From positions 1-6,203 of the forward strand of contig CALBRY010000458.1 of the NCBI GenBank assembly GCA_937927665.1: 6,203 bases of DNA, read 5' to 3'. Source of the stretch: an uncultured Chloroflexota bacterium (lineage in GTDB: Bacteria; Chloroflexota; Anaerolineae; Aggregatilineales; Phototrophicaceae). Positions 5,747 to 6,203 of this stretch are shown here, piece by piece. The translations under genes were made by a program, and so were the position numbers. How positions within the stretch are numbered: position 1 is the first letter of the stretch; each line of letters begins with the position of its first letter. Below the pieces are notes generated by a model that had not been told where the DNA came from, ran no database searches, and saw nothing but the letters and a program-made list of their open reading frames with translations.

Positions 5747-6203
5747 ATGCCGAACGCGCCGCGTCAAAGTCGAACACAAGAACTTGAACAGCGGGTGACT
5801 ATTCTCGACAAGCTTGCACGAATGAACACTGTCTTGAATTCGTCGCTTAAGCTCAAGCCCTTGTTGAATACATTGATGGAAGTTGCCGCCGATATTACCG
5901 ATGCGGAGGCAGCCTCTGTTTTGCTGTGGGATCAAAAAACGGGCGATCTGCGTTTCGCCGCGACCACCGCCGGACCTCAGAATATCATCGGCGCGTCGGT
6001 TCCGTTGGAAGGCAGTTTTGCCGGAACCATTTTGCGCGAACGTCGTTATCTGATGGTTGAGCATACGCTTGACGATCCGCGCCATTTTAAGGGAGTGGAT
6101 TCCCGTTTCGATTTTGAGACACGGAGTCTGCTCGGCGTCCCGCTCATATCCAAAGACCGCGTGATCGGCGTGCTGGAGGCGATCAACCGCCGCAGCCCTC
6201 CTT
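5747..6203 (+). CDS. GAF-domain sensor protein, 5' part only
   Basis: The reading frame is open for 152 codons and runs off the right edge of the window, so the C-terminal output domain is not visible. A short charged helix (about residues 8-35, including QELEQRVTILDKLARMN) resembles the coiled linker that often precedes a GAF domain. The GAF domain itself starts near residue 36, with LLNTLMEVAADITDAEAASVLLWD. It continues to the typical ending SLLGVPLISKDRVIGVLEAINR (127-148). GAF domains bind small ligands such as cyclic nucleotides or cofactors, and in bacteria they most often sit in histidine kinases, diguanylate cyclases or phosphatases. Which one this is cannot be told. The ATG at 5747 is preferred because AAGGA (5731-5735) lies 11 bases upstream. 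An in-frame ATG at 5735 overlaps that motif and would have no usable binding site. Upstream lies the putative origin region. Confidence 0.88.
   Translation, partial: MPNAPRQSRTQELEQRVTILDKLARMNTVLNSSLKLKPLLNTLMEVAADITDAEAASVLLWDQKTGDLRFAATTAGPQNIIGASVPLEGSFAGTILRERRYLMVEHTLDDPRHFKGVDSRFDFETRSLLGVPLISKDRVIGVLEAINRRSPP

Overview
This 6.2-kb window looks like ordinary chromosome from a free-living bacterium of moderate GC content. It carries a complete beta sliding clamp gene (dnaN). The protein styles seen here fit a member of the Chloroflexota, perhaps Anaerolineae: a BCS1-like AAA ATPase with an unfamiliar N-terminal region, a membrane-associated M28-type protein and a GAF sensor protein. That taxonomic placement is inference from general resemblance, not from a marker gene search.

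Layout from left to right. Positions 1-284 are non-coding and hold a plausible sigma-70 promoter and a short C/G hairpin. A 214-residue protein of unknown function follows on the + strand (285-929). Next comes a 474-residue AAA+ ATPase on the + strand (1039-2463) that starts at GTG behind a good ribosome binding site. A strong hairpin with a T tract (2478-2531) separates it from a convergent gene. That gene (2530-3720, - strand) encodes a membrane-associated M28 peptidase homologue in which nearly all the metal-binding and catalytic residues appear to be replaced. A divergent 122-bp promoter region leads to dnaN (3843-4973, + strand), which ends in a textbook intrinsic terminator (5003-5029). 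A long AT-rich non-coding stretch (about 5030-5746) follows. The 5' part of a GAF-domain sensor gene (5747 to the window edge, + strand) closes the window.

The most interesting region is the non-coding stretch after dnaN. It contains ten exact copies of the 9-mer TTWTGAACA (W is A or T). Six of them are packed into two tandem 43-bp blocks, followed by a stretch that is 80% A+T and then by further copies in both orientations. The 9-mer has the same frame as the canonical DnaA box TTATCCACA (TTWTnnACA) with GA in place of CC. Together with the dnaN neighbour this makes the stretch a good candidate for a chromosomal replication origin that uses divergent DnaA boxes. A LexA-like dyad, a TetR-operator-like dyad and a perfect TATCCCAA/TTGGGATA palindrome lie in the same stretch.

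The genes do not form a single operon. Only dnaN and the putative origin have an evident shared role (replication). No mobile element, CRISPR array, rRNA or tRNA was seen.
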